64,000 nucleotides of DNA, taken from the NCBI GenBank assembly GCA_905183005.1, contig CAJJDO010000038.1, positions 310,001 to 374,000 of the forward strand. Reading direction: 5' to 3'. Below are positions 11,196 through 23,792 of this stretch, piece after piece. This DNA is from Paramecium pentaurelia (taxonomy: Eukaryota; Ciliophora; Oligohymenophorea; Peniculida; Parameciidae). The notes under the pieces are model-generated. The model saw only the letters and a list, made by a program, of their open reading frames with translations. It had not been told where the DNA came from and made no database searches. A program made the position numbers and the translations under genes. Numbering within the stretch: the first letter of the stretch is position 1; the number at the start of each line of letters is the position of its first letter.

Positions 11196-12207
11196 TCAAT
11201 TGAAATGATCTCTAGAATTTACTAAACTGTTCAAATTGATCATGCCATTAAATAGTTCATTCAATTTTAAAGTCTCTTAATATCTTACTGACATAAGATC
11301 TTATCTAACCTTAAATTTAATGAAAATATATGTACTCTATCTATTTCTGATTTAATTTTAATTTCACTTTCCTCCTTTTCATAAAGAGATTTAATTTCTA
11401 ATTTTAGATCATTGTTTTCTTTAATTATTTCAATATATTTTTATTAAAATTCTTGAACTTGTATTTTTAATGTTTAATATTAATCTTTATATTCTTATAA
11501 TCTTGATATTTCATTTTTTAATTCCTTAACATAACCTTATTTAAATTCATCTATTTATTTATTAATATCTAGTTTTCCTTATTTCAATTCTGAAGATAAT
11601 CTTTGTTTTTCATTCTTATAATATTTTAGTTTTTCATTCAATTTTTCATTTTCATCCTTTAAAGGTTCATATGTAAAAAGAAGTTCGTCCAATTTAGCTA
11701 TTTCTTATTTTAATCTTGAATTTTCATCTGTTAATATAACCAATTATTGTTATAATTATCTTTACTAATCATCATTTTTAAATTATAACGACTATGAAAT
11801 TTTATCATTTTGAATACATCTAAAGTTTCATTTTCATATCGTAAATGTTAAATTACATCCTTTAATTCTTAATTGTCTTTAATTAGATTATCTTTTTCAA
11901 CCTATAACTTGTTCAATCTGTGAAATTCATTTTCCTAATTTTATACATGTTCTTAATAAATCTCTCTAAGTTATTCACATTCTTATTATAACTAATCTAA
12001 ATGCCCTTACAACTCTTATATTACATGATCCTTCTTCAGAAATTCAATTTTTAATAATTCCATCTATCATTAAAATGTGTTTTATACTTTTTCCCTTTAA
12101 TCTTTTAATTAGCTGATATAATATTATTCTTGTTCAATCAATTTCATCTCATTCATTCTTAATTTATCATTATTTGATAAAAACTCCATAAATTTTTATG
12201 AAGCCAT
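11196..12207 (-). CDS. long coiled-coil protein
   Basis: This gives 311 residues after removing introns of 24, 26 and 26 nt, starting at ATG 12207 (a second in-frame ATG is at 12189). Nearly the whole protein is heptad-patterned coiled coil rich in Glu, Lys, Gln and Leu (HLDQLQQECEQLREIYQEHV; ENSRLKQEIAKLDEL; KLNEKLKYYKNEKQRL). Such proteins are common in ciliate basal bodies and cortex. No specific family was recognised. Confidence 0.75.
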
Positions 12208-12958
12208 ACAATTATAAAATAATATAATCAATTTAACATATTCTTATTTATTGATTCAATTATACCATTTTATCATTTAAAAATTATTTCATTTAATTAA
12301 ACTTATAACACTTTCTATTATAATTTAAAAAATAATCATTTTATCATTAATTAGTATTTATAGTTTCTTAAAATATATTTCTTAAATATAAAATTTAGGA
12401 TTTCAATTTTCATTTACTTATAGTCTTGATATTTAATAAATTAAATTCTGATGCTTTCCAATTATGTCAATTTAACATAATTATAATAATTTATAAAAAG
12501 AAAGTTGATAAAATGTTACTAAATCATAGTATTGATTATACTAATTACATTTTTTAATAAATTATTTAGTCCTTAACCATTAACATTAATAATACTGGAG
12601 GAAATATAATATTATAATTATTGTCAAAAAGAGACTTTTTATTTCTAAATATATTGATCAAGTAGTTTTACTATTATATATATGTCATTAAAATATTTGA
12701 TTAATTTTTCTATTTAACTTTAAGAAGAATAAAGAAAGATGATTTTATTAAGGAAATATCAAATTTTAATATAATATTAATTCTAAATTAAATCACAAAT
12801 ATGTGAGTATAATATCATATTGATTTGTTAGAATCATTATGAATTTAGATGAATTAGGATAAATTTTGAGTTATTCATTATACATTTATATTATATTGAT
12901 TGCCATATTGAAAATAATTCTTCATATTTGATAAAAATTAAATCCTTTTATTTAAATA
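12208..12958. other. intergenic, divergent, no gene seen
   Basis: This is about 750 bp between divergent starts, unusually long for this window. No protein-like frame was found on either strand. It should hold the promoters of the coiled-coil gene and RPL35. Confidence 0.5.
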
Positions 12959-13384
12959 ATGTCCTAAAAGTTCAAGGTTAGAAAGCTTAGAGATTAAAAG
13001 CCAGAAGATCTCCTTAAGGACTTAGAAAAGCTTAAGAGTGAATTAATTTAATTGAGAACAGTTAAAGTATCAGCAGGTAATGCTTAAAAACTTGGCAGAA
13101 TTGGAGTAACATAATATATGAATAATCAAGCTTGTTAGAAAGCGAATTGCTAAATATTTGACAGTCATAAATGAATAAAGAAGAAATTCAGTCAAAACTG
13201 CTACCAAATCAAGTGCCAATCTTCCAGTTGATCTTAGAGGCAAGAAAACTAGAGCAATTAGATAAAGACTAACAAGAAGTGAAAGAGGTATAACTATTTA
13301 GATATATTTAAAGCTTAAAAAACATAGAGATAATGGAAGAGACTCAACAATTTCCCATTAAGAAAGTTTGCTTTGAAGGAATGA
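12959..13384 (+). CDS. RPL35: 60S ribosomal protein L35 (uL29)
   Basis: This gives 124 residues with introns of 25 and 26 nt. The exons spell the canonical L35: KVRKLRDQKPEDLLKDLEKL, TVKVSAGNAQKLGRIG, LVRKRIAKYLTVINEQRR, PVDLRGKKTRAIRQRL and the terminal FPLRKFALKE, matching YPLRKYAVKA-type ends of other eukaryotes. It sits at the large-subunit polypeptide exit tunnel. The length equals the family norm. Confidence 0.95.
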
Positions 13385-14012
13385 TTCAATTATATTAAAA
13401 TCAGTACAATATTGACATGGCAATATGTAAATATATATCTCGAAAACATTTTCAATATATTTAAACTATTTATAATAGCCAGAATGGATATAATCCATTA
13501 AAAGACAATTAATTTGAATTTTAAACGATTTTAAAATCAATTGTTATTGTGGCAAATAGTTACAAAAGTCTTTAATTTAAAAAGTATATATTATAGAATA
13601 TTAAATTTAAGATTTTATAAAGTTCTGTTTTATCATATTATCTTCATATAATAATTTATTTTTCTATTAAAATTTAATAAATAATACTAAAAAATTATTT
13701 GGATATTATACTACTCTATACATAATATTAAGAAATCTGAATTGAAAGTATTAAGTTCATAAATAATATTGATTAATTATTCAAGATGAATAAAAATATA
13801 TTTCATAATATAATTTATCTATTAGAAAGTGAATAAAGATTTAAATGATATCTAAATGATTATTTTGATAATATAAATTAGTAAAATATTTGTATCGATA
13901 ACCAAATTTATTAATATGAGATTTAATTATTTTAAAAAATAACATCATTAATAATCATAATTTAAATTTTAATATATTTAATATTAAATATGCAAATATA
14001 AATAAAATAACA
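13385..14012. other. intergenic, convergent, no gene seen
   Basis: This is about 630 bp between the converging RPL35 and Myb genes. It is AT-rich with scattered TGA in all frames, and no feature is supported. Confidence 0.5.
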
Positions 14013-14981
14013 TCACTACTGATCATTTAATTTAACAAATTTTCTTTTAAATAAGATAACAACCTCTTCATAATCATCAAAATTATTCAAGTCAAATAAT
14101 TCTAATATGTAATTTTTGACTTAATTTTCTTCTACTTATTCTTACTTTGGTTAATAATTAATAGAAGCTTCTAATTATTTAATAACTGAATCGACTAATA
14201 TTTTATTTTTTAATTCTTTTGTTATCCTTCCAAATTTCATTTTTGATTCTGCTTATTTTAATAGATTGTAATATCTATTTTTTATAGTATTCTCTGTTTT
14301 CTTCAATTAAAAGACTTAAAGAGAAATCTCAGCCCATTTCTTTCCTCTTTATTCAATTTCTCTAAACAGTAAAAGCTCCTCTTCTCTTGTCCAAGGTAGG
14401 CTAATTAATATAAATATTAATCTACTTGACTATATTCGGATCCAGTTTATTTACCCATCTATCACGACATTACTTTCCTTACCTAACATAAGGAGTTTTA
14501 CAAATCCTCATCAAATCTAATGCAATCTCACACCATTTGTTTGGTTTAAATTACTATAATTCTTTTAAAACTCTATCTTCCTGAGTTGTCCAACTTACCT
14601 TTTTGTGACACTCTTCTAACCATCTATTTCTACAAGATTTCCAATTATGAAAACGAAACAATCGAGAAATTTATTCCCAATATTATGGAGACTATAAAAA
14701 TAGAAAATGTAAAATACTAGTTCTATGGGCTTCATATGATATTTTAGGCATATTCCCAAAACTGCAAGATTAAGAAACTTATCTTAGCATGGAGTCCAAG
14801 CACCTCTTTTGCTATTGTAAGCCTTTTCCACAGAACATAATATTAATTATATTTCCTCTTCTTAAGGTAATTTCGAGAATGTGAATGAATAATTTTTTAG
14901 AAGAGTATCAGCAAATACTTAATCTGGCTATTCAAACCATTCCAAAACCACCTGCCTATTTAATGGCGTTTTTTTTTGCAT
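14013..14981 (-). CDS. Myb-repeat DNA-binding protein
   Basis: This gives 305 residues with introns of 26 and 25 nt. Three tandem Myb/SANT repeats are visible. R1: GAWTPCQDKFL...YWEQISRLF...SCRNRWLEEC. R2: VSWTTQEDRVLKELQQF...WCEIAL...KQCRDRWVNKL. R3: PWTREEELLLFREIEQRGKKW...ENTIKNRYYNLL. The regularly spaced Trp and the NRW/DRW/NRYY recognition helices are well kept, so it should bind DNA as a transcription factor or snRNA-gene activator. The C-terminal 100 residues are acidic and unassigned. Confidence 0.9.
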
Positions 14982-15452
14982 TATCAAATGATGTTTATTA
15001 TAATATATAGATTATACAATATATTACATATACTGAAAAACCCAAATTAAATTCAAAACCGAGTTTAAATTTGTACTTAATTCTTTTTTATAATCCTTTC
15101 TTTAAATTCAAGACAAACAAAATTAATATTTCTAGAATTTTTTTTTTATAAACATTATTGATGTAATAAAAACGTAGTTTTTAAAAAATTTACTTCATTT
15201 TTTTTTCTAAAAAATAACTATATATTGTAAATCTACATTTAATTTTACTTAAGTTTTTTAAATATAAACTGTCCTTTTCCAAAATAAGCATCCTATATTA
15301 AATTGGTATTTTATTCATACTAATTCTACTATCACTTTTTATATTGATTTTACATCTTTTAAATATGCAAATTAATCAATTGTTTCAATAATTTGATGAC
15401 TAATTGATATTTTACAAGATTAAGATTCTTTTCTTATAAATTTTTATAATTA
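14982..15452. other. intergenic, divergent
   Basis: This is 471 bp between the starts of the Myb gene and the M16C-like gene, with several poly-T tracts. It presumably contains both promoters. No gene was seen. Confidence 0.5.
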
Positions 15453-18265
15453 ATGTTAAATTAATTAAGAAAAGCAAAATTTAGCACCATCACATAATAT
15501 TAAATCAGGTATGTTCAAGTTATCAAATATTAGTTAGAGGTGTATTTAAATAGCAATTGAAAGAAGGTGAAACCTATAGTAACTTTAAAGTCGATGAATT
15601 CTACAGATCAAGAGATTTTTAGACATTGTGTTATAAAATGCATCACACAACAACTAATACAAATTATATTCATTTTGCAACTAATTCTATTGTCAATCAA
15701 GGAGCATTGATATTTAAAACTCCAGCTATCGATAATAGTGGAATTCCACATATTGTATAATAAATCTTAACATGTGGTTCATAAAGATATCCAGTCAGAG
15801 ATGCATGGTCTCATATGAGAGGACGTTCTCTACAACCTCCTGATTTAGTGCCATATGTTAGCACTGATCATACTGTATTTTAGGTTTAATCTGCTTTGTT
15901 TGAAGATTTGAAACAACTTTTCAATCTCACCTTTGAATAAGTATTCAGACCTATGTTTAGGGAAGTGGATTTCCTTTAATAAATTAGAGTTCAAGTCCTT
16001 GGAGGGAATGAACTCATTATGAGAGGGATTGTTTATGATTAAATGATTAAACAATTAGAGTAACCAGAGTTTATTCATGCAGAAGCAGTTCGAAAACATC
16101 TTTTAGAAGGAACCGCTTATCAGTATACAACAGGAGGTATTCCAACAGAGATGACAAATGCAAGTTATGAGAGATGTTAACAATATTATAAGGATTACAT
16201 TCATTTATCTAATGCTTATCTTGTAACTGTAGGAGACATAGATGTTTTATAATATTGTTAATATTTTAATGATCTAATTGAATAACATTAAAATACTATT
16301 AAACCAATTAAATAATTAGATTATCAACCTGTTAAATTATTTGAACCTAGATTATCATTAAGAGGATAGCCTTCATTTTCATTTGCTTATAGAGGTGCTA
16401 ATTTAACTGAAACACCAGAAGATTATTTCAAATTAGGAATTCTATCATTTTTGTTGCATGATATTTAAGATTATGGATTGAGACCAATACTTGAGAAATA
16501 TGGTTAGTATTGTCTCAATTATGGAGCAGATATGACTTTACATAATTAAATTATATAATTTGGATTTAATAATAAAGAATGTGAACAAGAATTGTATACA
16601 TTTATTAAATAATTAAATGATAATATCTATCAAGTAATACCTTAAAACATTATAAATATTGCATTAGACAGAATTAGATTAAGAAGATCAATTAATGTAT
16701 CAGATTTAATTCCATATATTACAAATAATGTCAAACCATCAATTTACTTAAATTAAGAATGTAAAAGTGATGATTTCTAAGTTTTAATTGAAAAGTATTT
16801 TACAAAAGATAAATGTACTGTAAATATGGAAGCTGATCAATATTATATTGAAGATATGAATACAGAAATTAAATAGCATTTAAAATAATTATAAGTTAAT
16901 TATCAAAAATTATCAGAATAATAAAAAATCATAGAAGAAGACACAGATGTTTTGAGTTTAGAATCATTACCTAAATTAAATGCTGCCAACATAATACCAT
17001 TATTAAAATAAAAAAATTCAATCATTTTGGATCTAAATTGTATTTAATTCTTTCTATTTAATAGTTAATGTTCCTTGTAGTATATTTGCAGCTAAACATC
17101 CTCAATAAAGTAATATCAAATGGATCATTGATGTAAGTTAATTTAGTCAAAAGGATTATTAACATATATGTATTTTGAAAGACTTATTACCTGAGTTTTT
17201 CAATAAATAAGTAAGTTAACATGATGTAGAATGTTCTGTAATTGATGATAAATTAATTATAGAATTGATATGTTTAGATAAGAATATTGAAGAAGCTTTT
17301 CAATAATTTTAATTAGTAACTGATCCAGCTTTGGATAATTTAGAATTGATTAGTCAATCCTTATCTATTATAAGTGCTAATTATTTAAGCAATGAAGATA
17401 TCCCTCAGATTGCTGTATCATATTCTTAATAAGAGAAATACCCCATCATTTAATAAGCTAGGAAAATATGTTAATTAGAAGTTGAAATCTTAAAAAATTA
17501 TAGTGCAAAACAAATATTATCATAATTGAGTTAAGAATTGATTGCATGTTTCTATAAAATAATGAATAAGAATATCTAATCTTTCGAAATATATTCAAAT
17601 CCACTTTTAAAAGATAAAATGAAATCTTAATTAAATTTACTTTTGACAAATATAAAATTATAATTTGATGGTATTAAATATTAAAAATATAATTTTTAGA
17701 TTATTTAATGAACAAAATAGACTTTGAATAAAAATATGAAGTAGTACCATTTAAATAAGAGTTTTAATACTTAAAATTATATGTTGCCTTAAATTCTCAC
17801 ACTAATTGTGTTACTGAAACAATCCAAATTGCTCATAAGCCAGCTAATTACATTTTGTCAAATCTCTTAACACATATATTCATTCCTTAATATTGTAATG
17901 ATTCATAATTAGGGTACTGTCAATATAATCCAGGAAAACTGACTTTTTATACTGTTAATGATATTCATACTCTAAGAACATACAGAATATTTGAAAATGC
18001 TGTTCATTTATTATTAGAATGTTTAGATTAGGATAATTTAAATTCAGCAAAATTAGGAACTTTTAGCATTGAAGATCCTGAGAGAATGTAATAGATTTTA
18101 GCTGTTTCTGAAGAAGAAGTGAAAGAACAAGCTTAATATGTTTTAAAATAAATGGCTGAAGGTTAAACATCATAAGTGATATTTGGAAAACAAGTTTAAT
18201 AATTAGATGAATATGTTAAAAGAGGATGGACTATAGAAAGATATATTAATGAAGTTGCAGTTTGA
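15453..18265 (+). CDS. M16C presequence-protease homologue without zinc motif
   Basis: Introns of 29, 25 and 29 nt give 909 residues, near the usual PreP/Cym1 length. The N-terminus (MLNQLRKAKFSTITQYQIRG) is basic, Ser/Thr-rich and free of acids, like a mitochondrial presequence. The PreP signature region is clear: GIPHIVQQILTCGSQRYPVR aligns with GVPHILEHTVLCGSxxYPVR. The inverted zinc motif HxxEH reads HIVQQ, so both the catalytic Glu and the second His are Gln. The two M16 halves persist to the C-terminus (RGWTIERYINEVAV). It is probably a non-catalytic paralogue, perhaps a substrate binder or regulator; that role is inferred. Confidence 0.85.
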
Positions 18266-18427
18266 CTTTAAATATATTTTTATATATATATAAAAGATAT
18301 CATTTATATATTTATTTATATATATATATAATGAAAAATATATTGTAAATCTGTATTTCATCATCAAATAAAATACAATATTTGAATATATAATTATTTT
18401 TATAAAATTAAATATAATTAAATAACA

Positions 18428-19671
18428 ATGAACTAATTGATTTAATAAGAGGATTTTCAGTAAGAGTAAATGGATAATAATCAAAATTTAGAATAGTTAT
18501 AATAACAAAATGAGGATGAGGATTAAAAATAATCATAAAATCAAAATGTTTAGTAAGATCAAAACGATGGTTTAGATTAAGTTGAAGATTGTTAAGATTA
18601 ATAGAAAATACAAGAAATAGACTAATAAAATAATTAGAAATAAGAAGAAAATGTTGAAACTAAAAGGATTGCAACTTAAGGAGAAATGGAAACTACAACT
18701 TAAAGAAAAGATTAGAATAGACGATTAGAAACTGAAAAGTAATAACGAGTTAAAACAACTACTGAAAGGACATTTAAAACACTTGAATAGGTTTATAATA
18801 AAAGAAATTCAAGCTCATTTCTATATTTAAGAACAGCTGAATAATTTGATACCAGAATAATTCATGATTAAATTAATAGATCTCATGCAAAATAATAATA
18901 CACTTTTTCAAAAGCTTAAAGATTTTCTAAGCCTAAAGAAAGTTATTGTTCAATGCAATTCTATGATTCATAGTATATAGTAATATTTATTATAGAATTT
19001 AAACATAATTAAGTAAAAGATCTGCAGCATTAGGTTTTGGAATTAAATCTGATTTCACAAAACGGGATAAATATATTCCAGGTCCTACAGATTATAATAT
19101 CAAATTATAACCTAAACCAGGAGTCAAATTTGCTTATGGAAGGGATGAAACACTTTCTAAAGGTCTTCATGGTAGACCTAATACTAATCCTGCCCCCAAT
19201 TTATATTAAGTTAAAGATATCATTACTACATATAAATATTCTATGGGAGAAAGGACATCAGCCAAACGTATACTTATATTTATATTTATTAGACATTTAC
19301 CTTGAATCAACAACTCCTGCTCCAGGTAGATATAATGTAGGTGGTTTCAGTTAAAAAGGAAACTATTTTATAGGCAAATATAAAAGTAGTGGAGCACCTG
19401 TTATTTCTCCATCTACTGCTTAATCTCAAAGAATTAAAAAGGTTCCTGGCCCTGGAACTTATGATCCACCTGGAGATATAGGAGACCCAAGAAACTATTT
19501 ACCTTCATAATATTCTACTAGAAGTGGAAATCGATTTGGTTATTAAGAAAGATAGACATAAGAGATTAAAAATAAATTATGTAATTAAATCATTCATCAT
19601 AAGTTCCTGGTCCTGGCACATATTAAATTCCATCTGAATTTGGTGATTTTGAATTCCCACCGGCATTTTGA
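18428..19671 (+). CDS. STPGR (SHIPPO) repeat ciliary protein
   Basis: This gives 390 residues with introns of 23, 25 and 23 nt. The first 130 residues are a low-complexity Gln/Asn/Asp region. The second half carries sperm-tail PG-rich repeats: IPGPTDYNI, TPAPGRYNV, VPGPGTYDPP and FPGPGTYQIP. This repeat occurs in ODF3/CIMAP-type proteins of ciliary axonemes, so a microtubule-associated ciliary role is likely. The M16C-like gene lies 162 bp upstream on the same strand. Confidence 0.85.
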
Positions 19672-20117
19672 TTTATAATATAAATACAATCTTAACATCT
19701 TATTAAAACAAATTATAATAAAAATTTGAAATAAATATCAATTCTAAACTTTCATACTTATTTGATTTAAAATTATAATCCTATTTCATTTATATTATTT
19801 TTTACTTTTTGACTCAAGAGTATTATTATCTTTTTTTATTAATAATTTAATAATCATAATGTTTTTAAAAATGCAATTATAAATTTAAATATTATGAAAC
19901 CATGAAGATAGTGTTTGATTTCAGAATTAACATAGATGATATTAATTTGAAAATTTTTCACATAATTCAAATCTATAATGTTTAAAAAAACTTGAATATA
20001 TATCTATAATCTAAATATTTTATTAATTTTAATATTAAAAAAAAAAGAAAATCATAAATATATCAAAAATAGTTAAGATTATTTATTGAATAAATTTTTA
20101 TTATTTATTATTGTAAT
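19672..20117. other. intergenic, convergent, no gene seen
   Basis: This is 446 bp between the converging STPGR and BT1 genes, including a 10-A run near 20040. No coding frame is supported. Confidence 0.5.
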
Positions 20118-21542
20118 TCATTCTGCATCAGCAATCAATTTTTATTGTTCCTCAATATCGTAAATTTATGGAGACTCTTATTCTTTTTAATTTGATATTG
20201 CTTTATCATTAATTAAATGGATCCATGGCAAAGGTAAAATAAAGAAGATACTTGATAGAGCAATAAATATATAAAGCTTAGAATAATCTTATTAATTGAT
20301 TCCCATTTCATATAAGATCAAATTGCCTAATTATCCTCCAGCAAAAGTTCCTAGATTCATGGTAGCCATAAGCATAGCATACATTGTAGCTTCAATGTTT
20401 TTAGGACATATTTTGCATGCATACACTAATATAGGTAATAAATTCAATTCTCCAATAAATTATAATATGACTGAATCACCTAAACAGAAAAATCTATCAT
20501 CTATTCCCCATTATACATTCATTCTAGTAACCAAAGGTATAGTTGAGAGATAACAAAAGAAGAATGAGATAGTTGTTGTTAAAAATATCTTTTTAAATTC
20601 AACATCTTTTAAGAAATTTCTATACAATAAAATTGCAAGTAGAGTTCCCAAACAACTAATAAATTTTAGATATCCCATGAATTTTGGAGTAAAATGCAAT
20701 ACTTCAGTATAAAAATAAAACATTATTGAACTACTTGAAGGTACCATCATGAATGCTAAAATTAACAATACAGGTCTCTTAAATTAGATTAAATATTTAC
20801 TAATAAATTTTGGGATTAGAAAAGAATGTCCAAAAAATACTCAAAACTTCTTTTATATTTTATGATTATTGGGTTTATTGAGTCTCTTTTAATTTTAAAG
20901 AAAGTATAGCCATTGTTAATGGAAACAAACTATTAATAAGAAATACTAGTTATAGATTTTAAAGTGAATTACTTTGTCTTTTAGTTAGATACATAAGTAA
21001 CATCCCTGAAAAATATGCACTAATTAATCCACCTGCTGCTTTGAATCCAAAAAACACTGATACATTATTTGCTGCATGATCATTTGCACACTATTCAACC
21101 ATTAAAGCCTCTAAAATTTAAGTTACTTTTACCTCCAACTACATTACAGATACAAACTGATGATGATATCATAATAAGTAAAGCAACAGCCAAATAAACA
21201 TTATCAACTCCAGTATATGCCATTAATTGCCATCCAATGAAACTTAAAAAACCACAAAAAACAATATAAGCTTTCCTTTTAGAACCTAAAATAGGAAATG
21301 AATCACAAATAATTCCCCAAATTGGTTTAATTATCCTATAATTAAGCTAATTAATAAATATACCATGGCAATTATGATAGTCCAATATATACTCCCATTC
21401 TACTAGGTGATACATGAAAATCATCCTTATATAAGTATTGAATTGATAAATCAGCCAAATGCTAAACTCCTTAAGAAAAAGCAACAATCCCTACTATTAT
21501 CTGTGTTAAATTGAATAAAGGAATATTATTTTTTGGACTCAT
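20118..21542 (-). CDS. BT1-family (folate-biopterin) transporter
   Basis: This gives 449 residues with introns of 28, 22 and 25 nt. About 12 membrane spans are visible. Family hallmarks are present: SIQYLYKDDFHVSPSRMGVY, LPWIIKPIWGIICDSFPILG, GEALMVEQCANDHAANNVSV and the late CPKNIEATMYAMLMATMNLG. BT1 proteins are major-facilitator-like pteridine/folate carriers of protists and plants; the actual substrate is unknown. The C-terminal 40 residues are cytosolic and acidic. Confidence 0.88.
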
Positions 21543-21636
21543 AAAAATTAATATTAAAAAAACGAATGTATTTTATTTTTATATTTTATATTAGTAATAA
21601 TAAAAAGTACTTTAGATTTAAAGTATTATTATGGAA

Positions 21637-22410
21637 TCATTATTATTATGATATAAATTTATGATCAATCAAATATTAATTTAATTCTAATAGCTGCTTT
21701 GTCAATTAATCAATAATTACACTTTTATCATCATTATATTTTTTAAGATCTTTATTTTATTAAATTTAAGTATGCAGTTAATTTTATAAGTAACTTAATT
21801 CATTTACTAATTAACTGCATTCTAGGTCTTTTTGATTTGATTATTCTTATTGATATATAGATTATGTTTTTAATTATGCATTTTAATTTTTCAATAACCA
21901 TAATTCTTAGTCTTGTTTATCTTTTTCTTATTTAAGTAATTGATAGTCTTTATTCAAGATTTCAAAATTTGATTAGATTTGATTATGATCTTATATAAGT
22001 TTAGAATACTTTTATTATAATTCTATGTTGTCTCTCTAATTAATTTATTCTTATAATTTATCATTATGTTCTAAGATGATTTGAATTTTCATTTCTAATT
22101 AGTCTATTTATAATTGAAATGAATTTTGTTCTTCTTTAACTTTAATTGCATATTCTTGATTTCTCATTTAATGTTAGAGTATTATCTCTTCATAATATTC
22201 CATTTAAGATGTATTCTCTTATTCTAAGAGTTTTATTTTTTCTTTTAGATAATTATTTTCATCATTTAATGGAGCTGTCACTAAATAACTGATTTCTTTC
22301 TTTTACTATTATATAATCAACTCCAATTTTTCCACTTAGGTCATTAATTCATTCACTCGATTATTTAGAAATGTAAATTAATCTCCATTAGATGTTTTTT
22401 TATAATGCAT
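21637..22410 (-). CDS. coiled-coil protein
   Basis: This is a single-exon frame of 257 residues starting MHYKKTSNGDQF. From residue 15 to the end it is nearly continuous coiled coil (NNRVNELMTQVEKLELII; KEKIKLLEQENTSQMEYYEE; QLVNELSYLQNQLHTQIQQN). Its ATG lies 22 bp downstream of the stop of the same-strand gene at 22433. Because no intron can join them, I treat them as two genes. Confidence 0.7.
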
Positions 22411-22432
22411 AAATAAAAATAACCAAAATTGA

Positions 22433-22869
22433 TCAGATCAATCCATTTGCTTTGGCTTTCTCCATTTCAACATTCAAATCTAATTGTAGTTTCAAATTTA
22501 ATCTATTTTATTACTAAATTATACATACTTCTCAATATTTTAGATACACTAATATATTTTAGAATCGGGAAGTTGTTTGAGTTGTTGAGCAAGTTCATTG
22601 ATCTATTAAGGAGTTATTTCTAAGATCTATTATAACTCTTCTACTGTTCCTTATGGAGGCTTTGAGCTTGATAATTATTCATTTAATTCATTAAGCACTG
22701 AGCCCATCTCCAAACAAGTGTCACTTTATTCATTAATGAACCTTGAATAAGAATTCACAAAATTCACGAAACAATGAGATGACTCAGATTCTGATTCAGA
22801 TTCATCTTCCTCTTCTTCTTTTTAGTTCTATTTCACAATAATTACTGATTTTTTGTTATTCTCTGACAT
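22433..22869 (-). CDS. small acidic/helical hypothetical protein
   Basis: This gives about 136 residues from ATG 22869 to TGA 22433-22435 with one intron (26 nt, or 35 nt with a different acceptor; both keep frame). An acidic Ser/Glu run (EEEEDESESESESS) near residue 20 precedes an amphipathic helical region (EELQQILEITPQQINELAQQ). No family was recognised. It is divergent from the poorly resolved region upstream of the RNase III-like gene. Confidence 0.6.
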
Positions 22870-23792
22870 TATTATTTATTATTATTTTATAAAGTGGATC
22901 AAAAACTCATTACTTGATTAATAATAATCTTAATAATTTTGATGATTCCAAATAAAAAAGTATAAATTATTGGATTTTCTATTAAATTTGAACAATTTAG
23001 TATAAATTGAATTAAGAGGAATACTAATTAAAAGAGAACATGAAATTTTAGAAATGAATAATACAATTATTATTATATTAACTAATAATTTAGTTATTTA
23101 TATTATTCACTAAAATTTTGGATACAAATGCTATAATGATAATAAAGTGAAATTAGATAAGTGATTAAATAAGTATATTTAAATCCAGAAGAATAATGAA
23201 GTATAATGGATTATTCATTTAGAATTAATAAATAAAAGATAATCAAATAAACTTTTACTATTGAACATTTTTAATTATTACTTTCATTAAAGTATAAAAT
23301 AAGACATTATTAAAGAATAGACTAATCTAATTGAATCTAATCATAAAATGATTTAGCAAATTCTTATGCTTGAAAATATGATTAAAGTTAAAAAATTGAT
23401 CTCCATAATTTTAGATAAAACTTAATAATTATTATGTTGTCTTGTATTTTAATTAATATAGTAATATCATGTTATAATTTTTATAATGATATAATCTTTT
23501 GAAAATAATATTTTTTAATTTAATCATTTTAATTAGATTCAAAGATTAGATATTCTAATTATTAATATCTTCTGAATAACTCTTTAATCAATTTATTTTT
23601 AGTTATGAAATTATCAAATATAAATTTGTTACTTTATAACTGAAATATTAGAATTATTATTGTATTCATTTTTAAGATAAATAGTATGACTATTATTGAT
23701 GATTAGATTTTAATGTTTTAGTTCCTAAGTAAATATTAGTCAAGAAATATATTTAATTGACAACAAACTAACAATATTATTTAAACTTACAA
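22870..23792. other. unresolved region with partly coding-like plus-strand frames
   Basis: This is 923 bp between divergent genes. On the plus strand one frame is free of TGA from about 23165 to 23572 and reads like protein (EQTNLIESNHKMIQQILMLE), and a second frame is open from about 23690. I could not find an ATG and intron set joining them. It may be a decayed gene, or a real gene whose exons I failed to assemble. Confidence 0.35.

Noticed and set aside
18266..18427. TATA-rich tract as a specific promoter element
   Set aside because: Short TA runs are everywhere in this genome, and nothing distinguishes this one.
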